From contig JAJNDI010000017.1 in assembly GCA_021156325.1 (NCBI GenBank), positions 1 to 39,179 of the forward strand: DNA of 39,179 nucleotides, given 5' to 3'. The stretch comes from Gammaproteobacteria bacterium (lineage in GTDB: Bacteria > Pseudomonadota > Gammaproteobacteria > JAJFKG01). Shown here piece after piece: positions 1-9,273 of the stretch (its first letter is position 1; every line of letters starts with the position of its first letter). The notes under the pieces were generated by a model. The model ran no database searches. It saw only the letters and a program-made list of their open reading frames with translations, and was not told the DNA's origin. Position numbers and translations under genes: made by a program.

Positions 1-500
1 CGGATCACCGGCTCTCCGCTGCGTTGTACCAAGCGTTTTAAAACATTGCCCAACGTATTGGTTTTGAGCTCCCGCCATGAAGTGACTTTGCCCGTTAGCA
101 TCAGCGCCCATGTCGTAGCATTCATAAAAAAAGACTGCGGGTCATTAGCCTCGTTATCCGATTGAGAAATCTTGCTGATTTTGTCATAAATTAAATTGTC
201 GACTGTGTTTTGATCAGGGACACGCAGCAATGCTTCTGCCAAACACATCAATGCAATACCTTCCTGACTATTCAATTGGAATTCTTTGAGAAAATTATCC
301 AAACCAAAAGCATTTTTCTTTTGTTCTCGCACGGCAGAAATCAATTGTTGAGCTTCTGCTTCAATAGCAGTGTTAGTTTGATCACTGAGGCTGCCATAGC
401 CGATAAGTATATTAACTGCTTCATTTTCATCCATACGATAGGCATTGGCTATCTGAATGCGCAAGGGATCAATTAGTTTAAGAGGGACAGAATAGGACAC
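1..500 (-). CDS. putA: PutA proline dehydrogenase/P5C dehydrogenase, N-terminal part (cut by window edge)
   Basis: This is the N-terminal part (about 166 codons) of the bifunctional flavoenzyme that oxidises proline to glutamate; the remainder lies beyond position 1. Translated from a GTG at 500, the frame stays open to the edge and shows the PutA N-terminal landmarks: LRIQIANAYRMDENEAV near residue 9, SQEGIALMCLAEALLRVPD near 77, NATTWALMLTGK near 128 and GEPVI at the end. The GTG has a good ribosome site (GGAGG, 7 nt upstream); the first in-frame ATG would remove about 23 conserved residues. The protein begins directly at the arm region, so the ribbon-helix-helix DNA-binding domain of the E. 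coli trifunctional PutA is missing, and this version is probably only an enzyme. A promoter lies just upstream. The family call is firm; the catalytic domains are not visible here. Confidence 0.88.
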   Translation of the reverse strand, partial: MSYSVPLKLIDPLRIQIANAYRMDENEAVNILIGYGSLSDQTNTAIEAEAQQLISAVREQKKNAFGLDNFLKEFQLNSQEGIALMCLAEALLRVPDQNTVDNLIYDKISKISQSDNEANDPQSFFMNATTWALMLTGKVTSWRELKTNTLGNVLKRLVQRSGEPVI

Positions 501-529
501 AATTGATCCTCCACTTAATTAGGGATTTT

Positions 530-557
530 ATTATACCTTTATAGATTAAACTGACAA
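530..557 (-). promoter_or_regulatory. Predicted sigma-70 promoter for putA
   Basis: On the minus strand there is a -35 TTGTCA (552-557), a 16-nt spacer and a perfect -10 TATAAT (530-535). Transcription would start near 523, giving a leader of about 23 nt before the GTG at 500. The -35 box overlaps the last codons of the STAS gene, so putA can be transcribed apart from it. Confidence 0.6.
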
Positions 558-890
558 CCAGATAATCTTACGCAGCCCCGGCTCATAATGAGGCTTGAAT
601 ACTTTATGAAAGTGTAATACATGAAAAGTATCCAGGACAGAGTCAGGCATGTTGATGATCCCGACTTCACAGCGCTTGTCCTTGGCATAATCTCTTAAGG
701 TCATCAGGATATCGAGGGCTGAGGGATCTAAGCGCTTCACTTGCTGCATATCCACCACGTAGCGCCGCAATGGGGGTTTGTTGCTGCGGTAGGCTTCTTC
801 AAAAGCAAAGCTTTCAGCTGCGATAAAGTCGCCGCTAACCTGGATCACTAAATCATGCTCAGTTGAACTGAGCTGCGTTAAAATTGACAT
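546..890 (-). CDS. STAS-domain protein (anti-sigma-factor antagonist type)
   Basis: A 114-aa protein made of a single STAS domain, the fold of SpoIIAA-like anti-anti-sigma factors and of MlaB. The beta strand VVDMQQVKRLD leads into the helix cap DPSALDIL (about residues 55-62), which corresponds to the D-S-S-G-L loop of classical family members. One serine is kept, with proline and alanine at the neighbouring positions, so phosphoregulation is possible but unproven. There is no signal peptide or membrane segment. The genes around it (putA, proS) give no functional hint, and neither an anti-sigma kinase nor an Mla operon is nearby. It could act in partner switching or be a structural STAS subunit; the domain call is safe and the role is unknown. 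The ribosome site in front of the ATG is weak. Confidence 0.75.
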   Translation of the reverse strand: MSILTQLSSTEHDLVIQVSGDFIAAESFAFEEAYRSNKPPLRRYVVDMQQVKRLDPSALDILMTLRDYAKDKRCEVGIINMPDSVLDTFHVLHFHKVFKPHYEPGLRKIIWLSV

Positions 891-1084
891 AACTGATTTA
901 CCTAAGGGCTAGGCTATTTTTATATAAAATAATTGCAGCAACTTTCATGCCAGAGCCAAAAGATTGAAACAATAAAAAGCCTATATTATCAATAGAATAC
1001 CTTAATTATGCGTTAATCCTTCCTAAGCTTCGTCATTTTTGCTATGGTATTAAGTCCTTGTTATTAGGGCTAAGAAGGTTAACT

Positions 1085-2821
1085 ATGCGCACCAGTCAAT
1101 TTTTACTCGCCACTCTCAAAGAAACCCCTGCCGATGCAGAACTCGTAAGCCACCAGCTTATGCTGCGAGCCGGCATGATACGCCAGCTGACCAGCGGCAT
1201 TTACAGCTGGCTTCCCTTGGGTTTACGGGTCTTGAAAAATGTCATGGAGATTGTACGGGAAGAAATGGATGCTATCGGCGCGCAAGAAATTTTAATGCCG
1301 TCTGTGCAGCCGGCAGAATTGTGGATTGAAAGCGGCCGCTGGCATGCCTATGGTAAAGAATTATTAACTTTTACCGACAGACATGAACGGGAATACTGTT
1401 ACGGCCCCACCCATGAAGAAGTGGTGACCGATCTCTTACGCTATGAATTGCGTTCTTACAAACAATTACCGGCGTGCTTTTATCAAATTCAAACCAAGTT
1501 TCGGGATGAAATCCGCCCGCGCTTTGGCGTCATGCGCTCGCGCGAATTTTGTATGAAAGATGCTTATTCCTTTCATATCGATGCCGCTTCGCTCAAAGAA
1601 ACCTATGACGCTCTGTATAATGCTTATTCCAAAATTTTTACGCGCTTAGGTTTACGTTTTCGCGCTGTCCTGGCAGATACTGGCAGCATCGGCGGCGATG
1701 TCTCTCATGAATTTCAAGTCCTTGCTGAAGCTGGTGAAGATTGCATCGCCGTGAGTGATCAAAGCGATTACGCGGCCAATATAGAACTGGCTAAGGCAAT
1801 ACCTCCCAGCACACCGCGTGCAAAACCAGGCAAACCGTTATCTGAAGTAAGGACGCCAAATATTCGAAGCATCGATGCACTCTCTCATTTTTTACAAATA
1901 GAGCCTAAGCAAACCCTTAAAACATTAATTGTTCACGGTAAAGATACGCCTTTAGTGGCGTTGTGTTTGCGAGGCGATCATCAATTAAATGAAGTGAAAG
2001 CAGCGCATTTGCCGCAAGTCGCTTCTCCTTTGCAATTTGCCAATGATGCAGAAATTTTAAAAACAACAGGCTGCCTGCCAGGTTATGTGGGGCCGGTAGG
2101 ATTAACTATCCCTGTTATTGTCGATCACAGTGCAGCTGCCTTAAGTAATTTCATCTGCGGCGCCAATAAAAACGATATGCACCTTCAATCCGTGAATTGG
2201 GAACGTGATTTACCTGAACCTGTCACAGCGGATTTGCGTCAAGTGGTTGAAGGTGATCTGAGCCCCGACGGCAAAGGGCATTTGAGTTTAGTTCGCGGCA
2301 TCGAAGTAGGCCATATTTTTCAAAACGGCGATAAATATACACGCGCTATGAAATTTACCGTTTTAAATGAACAAGGACAGGCGGTCACCGTGCTAAGCGG
2401 CTGCTACGGCATTGGGGTATCTCGCATTGTTGCAGCGGCTATTGAGCAGCATCACGATGATAAAGGCATCATCTGGCCTGAAGCTATGGCGCCTTTTCAA
2501 ATTGCACTCATTCCCATCCAGGCCAAACGCTCACAACGCTTACGTGAAGCGTGTGATGCTTTATATCAGCAATTGAAAGATACTGGCTTTACCGTGTTAT
2601 ATGATGACCGAGATGAACGCCCAGGCGTCATGTTTGCTGATATGGAATTGATTGGGATCCCGCATCGCATTGTGTTAAGTGAACGGGGTATAGACGCCAA
2701 CAGCGTTGAATATAAAAGCCGTACCAACGATACTACCGTTAACATAAAGATGGATAAAATTGCTTCTTTTTTAAAGGAGAAAATCGCCGAAAACTTAGGA
2801 GTTTCAAATAAAAAAATATAG
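1085..2821 (+). CDS. proS: Prolyl-tRNA synthetase, bacterial type with editing domain
   Basis: Charges tRNA-Pro with proline in the cytoplasm. The 578-aa protein aligns end to end with the bacterial ProS family (E. coli 572 aa). It has the N-terminal [19 protein letters not shown], class II motif 1 around [10 protein letters not shown] (near 70), motif 2 around [17 protein letters not shown] (near 145), a YbaK-like insertion editing domain (about 225-400), motif 3 around [16 protein letters not shown] (near 445) and a C-terminal anticodon-binding domain. The ATG at 1085 was chosen because it gives the family start MRTSQF and has AGAAGG 6 nt upstream; an upstream in-frame TTG at 1058 would add nine unconserved residues. 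A lysine-rich tail of about a dozen residues extends past the usual end. It is transcribed alone. Identification is firm. Confidence 0.97.
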   Translation: MRTSQFLLATLKETPADAELVSHQLMLRAGMIRQLTSGIYSWLPLGLRVLKNVMEIVREEMDAIGAQEILMPSVQPAELWIESGRWHAYGKELLTFTDRHEREYCYGPTHEEVVTDLLRYELRSYKQLPACFYQIQTKFRDEIRPRFGVMRSREFCMKDAYSFHIDAASLKETYDALYNAYSKIFTRLGLRFRAVLADTGSIGGDVSHEFQVLAEAGEDCIAVSDQSDYAANIELAKAIPPSTPRAKPGKPLSEVRTPNIRSIDALSHFLQIEPKQTLKTLIVHGKDTPLVALCLRGDHQLNEVKAAHLPQVASPLQFANDAEILKTTGCLPGYVGPVGLTIPVIVDHSAAALSNFICGANKNDMHLQSVNWERDLPEPVTADLRQVVEGDLSPDGKGHLSLVRGIEVGHIFQNGDKYTRAMKFTVLNEQGQAVTVLSGCYGIGVSRIVAAAIEQHHDDKGIIWPEAMAPFQIALIPIQAKRSQRLREACDALYQQLKDTGFTVLYDDRDERPGVMFADMELIGIPHRIVLSERGIDANSVEYKSRTNDTTVNIKMDKIASFLKEKIAENLGVSNKKI

Positions 2822-2927
2822 TAACATATAAGAGATAATTTGTAAATCCATGTTTAAATTTTCCGCAAATCTGCTCGCAAAATTGTTTATTTTTATCGAG
2901 AATTTCTACCTTATTTAAACCGCTTAA

Positions 2928-2956
2928 TTGATCTTGTTTTTTAAATTTGTTAAAAT
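2928..2956 (+). promoter_or_regulatory. Predicted sigma-70 promoter for the BON-domain gene
   Basis: -35 TTGATC (2928-2933), 17-nt spacer, -10 TAAAAT (2951-2956), in a very AT-rich 180-nt gap. The transcript would start near 2963, about 40 nt before the ATG, which has AAGGAG at proper distance. Confidence 0.5.
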
Positions 2957-3003
2957 AAAAAAGTAATTTAATTTATTTACTTTTAATTTAAAAAGGAGAA
3001 TTT

Positions 3004-3576
3004 ATGATGATTAGGATAAATAAGATCATTTTGAGTATTTTGCTATCCCTGTTCTTAGTGCCTTTGACCTGTTACGGCAAAACTTTAGTTCTCGAACAAG
3101 CCCTTATGCAAGATGCTAAAATCACCGCCCAATTGGCTCAAGCCTTTACCAAAAGCAGCTTGTTTAATAACAAAATAGTGTCTATTCAATCAGAGCAAGG
3201 CAATGTTTTTCTGGTAGGAAAAGTAGACAGCCGTACTGCATGGGAAGAAGCTGTTAAAATAGCGAAAGCAACCCGTGGTGTAAATTCAGTCGATGCCTCG
3301 CACTTAACCATTCAAAGCAGCAGCTTGCCCATTGCGGATAAACTGGAAGCCGTTAAAGTGAGAAAAGAAATTGAAAGAATTGATGAACTGGCTAACGGCA
3401 GCCGGCCGCAATTTAAAAATGTGAGGGTGGAAGTTAACAACGGTCTTCTTTTCTTGTCAGGAGAAGTCAGCACTGCTGAACAAAAAGCGCAGATTACCAG
3501 AACAGCACGAGATGTTTTCCCGAAAATGGCCGTTAATGCAGATGCGGTACACGTGGCAGGCACACATCGTTCTTAA
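3004..3576 (+). CDS. Secreted protein with two BON domains (OsmY-like)
   Basis: A 190-aa exported protein. Residues 1-25 form a signal peptide: basic start MMIRINK, hydrophobic core ILSILLSLFLVPL, likely cleavage after CYG. Two BON modules follow, about 40-103 (with QGNVFLVGKVDS and ATRGVNSVDAS) and about 113-183 (with NNGLLFLSGEVST). BON domains are thought to bind phospholipid surfaces, and periplasmic members such as OsmY and DolP act in envelope stress and outer-membrane integrity. The cysteine near residue 23 does not sit in a good lipobox, so a soluble periplasmic protein is more likely than a lipoprotein. It is a single-gene unit with its own promoter upstream and a hairpin terminator downstream. 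The domain call is strong; the exact role is inferred. Confidence 0.85.
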   Translation: MMIRINKIILSILLSLFLVPLTCYGKTLVLEQALMQDAKITAQLAQAFTKSSLFNNKIVSIQSEQGNVFLVGKVDSRTAWEEAVKIAKATRGVNSVDASHLTIQSSSLPIADKLEAVKVRKEIERIDELANGSRPQFKNVRVEVNNGLLFLSGEVSTAEQKAQITRTARDVFPKMAVNADAVHVAGTHRS

Positions 3577-3612
3577 GACTCAATCTGATGGCTTATAAAA
3601 CACAGCCTATCC

Positions 3613-3650
3613 AAATTCCCTCTCTCCATTAGCGGGAGAGGGAATTTTAA
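3613..3650. terminator. Bidirectional terminator between the BON gene and yihY
   Basis: A 12-bp perfect stem (3613-3624 pairing with 3636-3647, core CCCTCTC/GAGAGGG) with an 11-nt loop and flanking A/T tracts lies between two convergent genes, ending 2 nt before the yihY stop codon. The core resembles the dispersed element at 18536-18584. Confidence 0.65.
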
Positions 3651-3651
3651 T

Positions 3652-4878
3652 TTATTGTTTATTGTAGAAAGCAGGCAAAGCGACATTCAAACAGTTCTTA
3701 GCCTCGTTTTCAAAAATCTGTAATGTATGATACAAGCTCTGTTCGCCTGGCGATGAAAGACAGTGCAGATCACTAACGCGCGGTAAACGCCACGGCAATT
3801 GCTGATAAAATTCAAATAACGTCATGTGGGTAATATCACAGCCTAATACATACTTATTGTTTGCAGTTCGCTTAATAAACCCTGCAGCTTGCAAAATCCG
3901 TAACTGCTCAGCAGGTTCAACGGTATAACCATCGGGATCATGTTGTATTAAGGTGTCTAAAGAGAGACTTTTTCTGCTCTGTTGCGCTTGCCACAAGTAT
4001 CCTACCCAGCGAAAAGCCTGGTGAAAACCTGAAAGTTTTTCACCCGATAAGAAGCTGTGCCGATAGCTGAGAGCATGGGTAATTTCAGCTCCAAACAAAA
4101 TAATTAGCCAGGATAAATAAACCCACAGTAAAAAAACAGGGATGGTTGCCAATGTACCATAAATAAGCGTATAGGTAGTCACATTACTCATATAAAATGC
4201 AAATCCTTTTTTGGCAAGCTCAAACAAGACTGCCCCTATGATGCCGCCTATCAACCCATGACGAATTTTAACCTGGATATTGGGAATGGCCACATATAAA
4301 AAGGCAAAAGTAATGCTCGCCGTAATAAAAGGTATGATACTAACTAACAATTTTGATAGGCCAATTTTATTGGCAATCGCTGCCAACATTGGCAGCGAAA
4401 AAATATAATCACTTAAAGCAAAACTAACACCCATTAATAAAGGTGCTAAACTAATGACTGCCCAATATAATAGAAATGTTCCTACGCCGCGGCTGCGCCC
4501 GCGTACTTGCCAAATAGCATTAAAGGCTTTTTCTATCGTAAACATCATCAGTACGGCTGTCACAATAAGAAAAATGATCCCTATCCAGGATAAATGCAAA
4601 GTTTGTTTGGCAAAGACTTGCAATTGGCTCTGAATAACTTCGCCTGAAGTGGGTACAAAGTTTTTAAAGATAAAATGCTGCACTTTTTCTTCAATAGATT
4701 GAAACATGGGAAAAGCCGTGATGATAGCCACACCGACTGCCATTAATGGTACAAGTGACAGCAAACTGGTAAAGGTAAGGGCAGCTGCGCGATAACTACA
4801 GCCGTCTTCTTCAAAGCGTTTTATAATGTGAAAAAATAATCGCTTGTAATAAGCGGGGTTAAAATGAATTTTTATCAT
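3652..4878 (-). CDS. yihY: YihY/BrkB family inner-membrane protein
   Basis: A 408-aa polytopic membrane protein of the YihY (UPF0761) family. The first 290 residues carry about six hydrophobic segments and the family signatures YRAAALTFTSLLSLVPL (near 29), TIEKAFNAIWQVRGRSR (near 114) and IYGTLATIPVFLLWVYLSW (near 239). The last 120 residues are soluble, with a winged-helix-like stretch (VEPAEQLRILQAAGFIKRT). Family members were once called ribonuclease BN by mistake; no biochemical activity is established. The ATG has AAGGAAG 7 nt upstream. It is divergent from wrbA and convergent with the BON gene, so it is probably monocistronic. Confidence 0.88.
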   Translation of the reverse strand: MIKIHFNPAYYKRLFFHIIKRFEEDGCSYRAAALTFTSLLSLVPLMAVGVAIITAFPMFQSIEEKVQHFIFKNFVPTSGEVIQSQLQVFAKQTLHLSWIGIIFLIVTAVLMMFTIEKAFNAIWQVRGRSRGVGTFLLYWAVISLAPLLMGVSFALSDYIFSLPMLAAIANKIGLSKLLVSIIPFITASITFAFLYVAIPNIQVKIRHGLIGGIIGAVLFELAKKGFAFYMSNVTTYTLIYGTLATIPVFLLWVYLSWLIILFGAEITHALSYRHSFLSGEKLSGFHQAFRWVGYLWQAQQSRKSLSLDTLIQHDPDGYTVEPAEQLRILQAAGFIKRTANNKYVLGCDITHMTLFEFYQQLPWRLPRVSDLHCLSSPGEQSLYHTLQIFENEAKNCLNVALPAFYNKQ

Positions 4879-4945
4879 TCTACGGCTTCCTTTCTGTAAA
4901 AAGAATCTCTATCATAGCATAACATGTTCGGTTTTTACGCATTAA

Positions 4946-5551
<606 letters not shown>

Positions 5552-5639
5552 AAATCCCCCCATTGTTATTCGTTGCGCAGCAAGTATGAAGGTGTGCAAA
5601 ATTAATGTGGCAATGTGCTGCCTATACCTTGGGGGATTT
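5552..5639. repeat. Short inverted-repeat element filling the wrbA-hda gap
   Basis: AAATCCCCC (5552-5560) and its reverse complement GGGGGATTT (5631-5639) bound an 88-bp segment that begins one base after the wrbA stop and ends on the hda stop codon. A weaker inner pair GCAGCA/TGCTGC suggests a longer imperfect hairpin. Similar ends occur at 22352-22447, and half of them near 38326-38336. It is MITE- or REP-like in form; it may also serve as a terminator between the convergent genes. Confidence 0.5.
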
Positions 5640-6370
5640 CAGATTTCCAACACTGATCTGACAAACGGTAACGTCAGCGTATGCTTTGCCACTAAACTTG
5701 CCTCATCCAGTACTTGCAACTGGTTTAACAAAGTTTGCATATCCCGTGATAAGCGGTACACTAAAAAACGGGCTGTTTCCGCGGATAAAGGTATCCCGCG
5801 CAATTTCGCTCGTAACACCAGCGCCGATACTTTTTCCTCATCCGATAATTCATGCAATTGAAAGGTCGCGCCCCACATAAGACGGGATTTTAAATCGGGC
5901 AAGCAAATGTTAATTTCACGCGGCGGCATTTTAGCTGAAACTATTAAATAACCAGCATTGTCTCGAATACGATTATATAAATGAAATAACCCTTCTTCCC
6001 AAATTGCATTACTGGCAATGTAATCAATATCATCAAGACATACAAAGGGCAGCATTTCCAAGCCCTCTAGGATCTCTACTGTGAATTGTTTATGATCTCG
6101 CAATGGAAGATAAGCACACTCTTTTCCTAAAGTCATACAGGCATGACAAACCGCTTGCAATAAATGTGTTCGTCCAACCGCCTCGCTTCCCCACAGATAA
6201 ACAAATTGTTCAGGTTTGCTGGATAAGGTTGATACTTCTTGAAAAAAACAGGCTTTCAGCCTCGCAACCACTTCGGCATTCTGGTGTTCACTATAGAAAC
6301 TGTCAAAAGTCGCTTCATCAGGTAATTGTACAGATAAAGTGGCTTGTTGGGGCAATGGAAATGCCCTCAT
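5639..6370 (-). CDS. hda: DnaA regulatory inactivator Hda
   Basis: A 243-aa AAA+ protein homologous to the DnaA ATPase domain. In E. coli, Hda bound to the DNA-loaded sliding clamp makes DnaA hydrolyse ATP and so prevents re-initiation. It shows a Walker A-like loop GSEAVGRTHLL (near 61), Walker B FVCLDDID (near 109), the arginine-finger region CLPDLKSRLMWG (near 158) and sensor-2 region LSRDMQTLLNQLQVLDEAS (near 207). The N-terminal segment aligned with the E. coli clamp-binding motif QLSLPL reads QATLSV here, which is degenerate. The start codon overlaps the stop of the upstream PgsA-like gene in ATGA, so the two are translationally coupled. The DUF2066-pgsA-like-hda order next to purMN is a known gammaproteobacterial arrangement. 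Confidence 0.93.
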   Translation of the reverse strand: MRAFPLPQQATLSVQLPDEATFDSFYSEHQNAEVVARLKACFFQEVSTLSSKPEQFVYLWGSEAVGRTHLLQAVCHACMTLGKECAYLPLRDHKQFTVEILEGLEMLPFVCLDDIDYIASNAIWEEGLFHLYNRIRDNAGYLIVSAKMPPREINICLPDLKSRLMWGATFQLHELSDEEKVSALVLRAKLRGIPLSAETARFLVYRLSRDMQTLLNQLQVLDEASLVAKHTLTLPFVRSVLEI

Positions 6371-6927
6371 ACGACTATCTCACGTTTTTTCTGCCAGGCA
6401 CGCGCCGCCCAAACCCATACATAATTCACAAAACTCACAACGGTGGTAATGATCATCACAGCGGTAAAAAGAGAAATGAGGGTAACGGGGATCGGTTTTG
6501 CGCCTAAATGTAATAGCCACAAGCCAATAACAAACAATTGAGCAACTGTGTTAGTTTTGCTGATAAAACTCGGCCGAAAAGCCAAACGTTCGACACAAAA
6601 TTGATAATACAATGCCCCGAAACTAATCACAAGATCACGCGCAAATACCAACGCCCACACCCAAACAGAAACATACCCCAGCCATGCTAAGGCGGCAAAA
6701 CAACCGAGCATCAGCAATTTATCGGATAAGGGATCAGCTATCGATCCAAAACGGCTTGTCCAGCGAAAACAACGCGCTAAAAAGCCGTCAACGCCATCGG
6801 AAATAGCCGCTGCCAAAAATAAATAAAACGCCAGTTCATATTTATTGCTTAACAAAGCAATCACTATCGGGAAAATTAATATAAACCGCAATAGGGTAAT
6901 TATATTGGGAAGCTGGCGTATATTCAT
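6367..6927 (-). CDS. CDP-alcohol phosphatidyltransferase (PgsA-like)
   Basis: A 186-aa integral membrane enzyme that transfers a phosphatidyl group from CDP-diacylglycerol to an alcohol, probably glycerol 3-phosphate as in PgsA. The full catalytic signature is present around residues 44-70: DGVDGFLAR, then RFGSIADPLSDK, giving the DG-x2-AR-x8-G-x3-D-x3-D pattern with both metal-binding aspartates. About five hydrophobic segments surround it. Many gammaproteobacteria have this gene beside hda in addition to a pgsA elsewhere, so the acceptor alcohol is not certain. ATGA overlaps join it to DUF2066 upstream and hda downstream, forming a tight three-gene unit. Confidence 0.85.
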   Translation of the reverse strand: MNIRQLPNIITLLRFILIFPIVIALLSNKYELAFYLFLAAAISDGVDGFLARCFRWTSRFGSIADPLSDKLLMLGCFAALAWLGYVSVWVWALVFARDLVISFGALYYQFCVERLAFRPSFISKTNTVAQLFVIGLWLLHLGAKPIPVTLISLFTAVMIITTVVSFVNYVWVWAARAWQKKREIVV

Positions 6928-8024
6928 GGAATAAATCGATACCTCATGCTTTGATCGCCGTCAGATTCTTCTGCGGAAAGCACACGACCTAAGGCAAATG
7001 CTTGCTGCAAGGCTTTTTCGCCTCCCCGAGCAGTCACTTGCACTGTCATCGTCTCCTCATTGACGTTGGAGACATTGACTGCCGAGATCAAGGCTTGTTG
7101 ATTTAGATAAGCAATAACCCGGGCATAATCATCTGCATTATTCACATTGTCAATCTTCAATACAATGGAATTATTGTCTGTATTATCAGGCAGTACTGCA
7201 AAGCGCTGCGTCAGCATATCCGTCAGATGAGAAAATGCGTCTGCAAATAACGTATTCATATTATCCGCACTGCTTTGCCATTCTTGATGATCATTAGCGA
7301 AGGTAAAAGCCCAATTGGCTTGCCAATGGTGTCCTTCACTTTCAATTAATCGACCCATCAGGATCCCATCAGATCCTAAGCCCGTTGAGACAGGCATTAC
7401 GGTTTGGGTATCCAGAGTATAGATATTGGCAAAAGTTATTTGTTGTTCTTCCACAATAGGCTGTGAAGGCAAAAAAATGGGAATACCGCGCTTATCCGCA
7501 TTGCTTTTGACTAACGATGAAGTTGCTGACAAGGGGTTTTCAAGAGAATTATCATTCGTGAGAATCAACCTGTGGCCTGCATCAACGAGTGCGATCCAAA
7601 CCCCAATACGCGGCCGCTCGAGCGGCCACAGCGGTTGATTGGCTTGCTTTAATAAAGCATTAACCCCAGCGGGATCGAATTGAGCTTGCAATTGCAGACC
7701 CTGATTGTCTATCGCGCTTTGAGCAGGAGAAATATAGGCATATTGCTGCAACAAAGCAGGCGCTTGATTTAATTGAGAGTGGACAGACGGCACATTTGCT
7801 ATGGCTGCATTACCGCTGACTTTAACCAAGACAGCTTTTAACGCTTCCTGTATCGCACTTTGGCGCAATGAAGCAGATTGGTCTGCTACCGGTACTGCTG
7901 CTTGATATAAATGGGAAACCGTAGCAGCCACAATAGGCGAAGACAGCAGTCCGCTGGTAATGACAAGCAAGATGACAGCAACAATGCTGTGTCTTTTTCG
8001 GAGTGCTTTTGCGTTTTCCCTCAT
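6924..8024 (-). CDS. DUF2066 domain exported protein
   Basis: A 366-aa protein of unknown function. Residues 1-34 form a signal peptide (basic MRENAKALRKRH, hydrophobic IVAVILLVITSGLL, cleavage probably after IVAA). The N-terminal half carries the DUF2066 pattern SASLRQSAIQEALKAVLVKVSGN (starts near residue 50), followed by FDPAGVNALLKQANQPLWPLERPRIGVWIAL. The C-terminal half alternates strands and helices (DDYARVIAYLNQQALISAVNV), suggesting a ferredoxin-like module. Family members sit next to hda and purM across gammaproteobacteria but have no assigned role; a periplasmic or envelope location is inferred from the signal. It is first in the unit, divergent from purM, with AGAGGA just upstream of the ATG. 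Confidence 0.85.
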   Translation of the reverse strand: MRENAKALRKRHSIVAVILLVITSGLLSSPIVAATVSHLYQAAVPVADQSASLRQSAIQEALKAVLVKVSGNAAIANVPSVHSQLNQAPALLQQYAYISPAQSAIDNQGLQLQAQFDPAGVNALLKQANQPLWPLERPRIGVWIALVDAGHRLILTNDNSLENPLSATSSLVKSNADKRGIPIFLPSQPIVEEQQITFANIYTLDTQTVMPVSTGLGSDGILMGRLIESEGHHWQANWAFTFANDHQEWQSSADNMNTLFADAFSHLTDMLTQRFAVLPDNTDNNSIVLKIDNVNNADDYARVIAYLNQQALISAVNVSNVNEETMTVQVTARGGEKALQQAFALGRVLSAEESDGDQSMRYRFIP

Positions 8025-8144
8025 CTGTCCTCTGTCCCAACACCTTGACTTGGCGGTATTTTAACCTAGTTTTGCTGGTTTATCCAAACTCTAATGAATA
8101 CTTAACCCGACAACCCTGCTCACCACAGCTTTCATCGCACCGCC

Positions 8145-8160
8145 CCCTTTTTCAAAAGGG
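8145..8160. repeat. Palindromic repeat CCCTTTTTCAAAAGGG
   Basis: A 7-bp perfect stem with a 2-nt loop, about 36 nt upstream of purM in the gap between divergent genes. Near-identical copies lie at 14697-14713, 18595-18612 and 22424-22442. The divergent location argues against a simple terminator role here. Confidence 0.55.
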
Positions 8161-8196
8161 CCGAAATATGGTAGCCTCGCATCCAATCTGGAATAA

Positions 8197-9273
8197 ATGG
8201 TTACTATACCCATGACAATACCGATCACTCAAGCCAAACGGACCTATCAAGGGGCAGGTGTGGATATCGCAGCTGGCGATGCCTTGGTAGAACACATTAA
8301 AATCGATGCTAAACGCACTCATCGGCAAGGGGTATTGGGGGGAATAGGCGGTTTTGGCGGATTTTTTGAACTCCCTTGGCAGGATTACCGGGAACCGGTA
8401 TTGGTTTCAGGTACCGACGGTGTTGGCAGTAAATTGCTAATCGCCAAACAAGCAAAATGTTTTGATACCATTGGCATCGATTTGGTCGCTATGTGTGCTA
8501 ACGATGTCTTGGTCTCTGGCAGTGAACCGCTGTTCTTCCTGGATTATTACGCTACCGGGAAATTACGGGTCGAAGAAGCAGCCAGTGTTATCACAGGCAT
8601 TGCCGAGGGCTGTAAACAAGCCAATATTGCATTGATTGGCGGTGAAACAGCAGAATTGCCCGGGATGTATCAAGACGGTGATTATGATCTCGCAGGCTTT
8701 TGTGTGGGGATCGTCGAAAAAGCCAAGATCATCGACGGCTCTGCTGTCAACAGCAGTGATGTATTGATTGCATTGGAATCATCCGGCCCGCATTCCAATG
8801 GTTATTCTTTGATTCGGCAAATATTGAGTGATCACACCATTCAACTGTCTGATCAAACGCCTTTTGCCAAAAACAAAACCTTTGCAGAAGTCTTGCTGGC
8901 TCCTACCCGTATTTATGTAAAAACGATCCTGGCCTTATTAAAACAATTTCCTATACATGCCATGGCACATATCACGGGCGGCGGTTTAACGGATAATATT
9001 CCGCGCGTATTGCCAGATAATTGTTGTGCCGAGATCAATTTAAACAGTTTTACCAAGCCCCCTGTCTTTCAATGGATTGCCGAAGCAGGCGGCATTGAGC
9101 ATACTGAAATGCTGCGTACTTTCAATTGTGGTGTCGGTATGGTGCTGGTGATCCCAAAAGATCATGTCAAACCTTGTTTGGAGACATTGCATTCCTTGGG
9201 AGAAAAGGCCTGGATTTTAGGAGAAATCACAGTTCGTTCTCCTGCTGCTGATGCCGTTTGTTATCTCTCATGA
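8197..9273 (+). CDS. purM: Phosphoribosylformylglycinamidine cyclo-ligase (AIR synthase)
   Basis: Fifth step of purine synthesis: ATP-dependent closure of the imidazole ring to give aminoimidazole ribotide. The protein has the PurM N-terminal signature [20 protein letters not shown], the loop [10 protein letters not shown], the catalytic-domain motif [18 protein letters not shown] (near 68), [32 protein letters not shown] (starts near 92), [12 protein letters not shown] and [16 protein letters not shown] (near 258). It is 358 aa from the ATG at 8197; an ATG at 8212 would give [12 protein letters not shown], closer to the E. coli start, and neither has a strong ribosome site. No PurR box is seen upstream. 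The stop overlaps the purN start in ATGA, as in the classic purMN pair. Confidence 0.96.
   Translation: MVTIPMTIPITQAKRTYQGAGVDIAAGDALVEHIKIDAKRTHRQGVLGGIGGFGGFFELPWQDYREPVLVSGTDGVGSKLLIAKQAKCFDTIGIDLVAMCANDVLVSGSEPLFFLDYYATGKLRVEEAASVITGIAEGCKQANIALIGGETAELPGMYQDGDYDLAGFCVGIVEKAKIIDGSAVNSSDVLIALESSGPHSNGYSLIRQILSDHTIQLSDQTPFAKNKTFAEVLLAPTRIYVKTILALLKQFPIHAMAHITGGGLTDNIPRVLPDNCCAEINLNSFTKPPVFQWIAEAGGIEHTEMLRTFNCGVGMVLVIPKDHVKPCLETLHSLGEKAWILGEITVRSPAADAVCYLS

Noticed and set aside
210..476. Plus-strand 88-aa frame
   Set aside because: Antisense shadow of putA, which shows clear conserved motifs on the other strand.
5586..5861. Plus-strand 91-aa frame after wrbA
   Set aside because: Overlaps the 3' end of hda in antisense and begins within the inverted-repeat element; cysteine-rich look is accidental.
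6103..6507. Plus-strand 134-aa frame over hda and the PgsA-like gene
   Set aside because: Antisense to two genes whose family motifs are complete; no family features in the translation.
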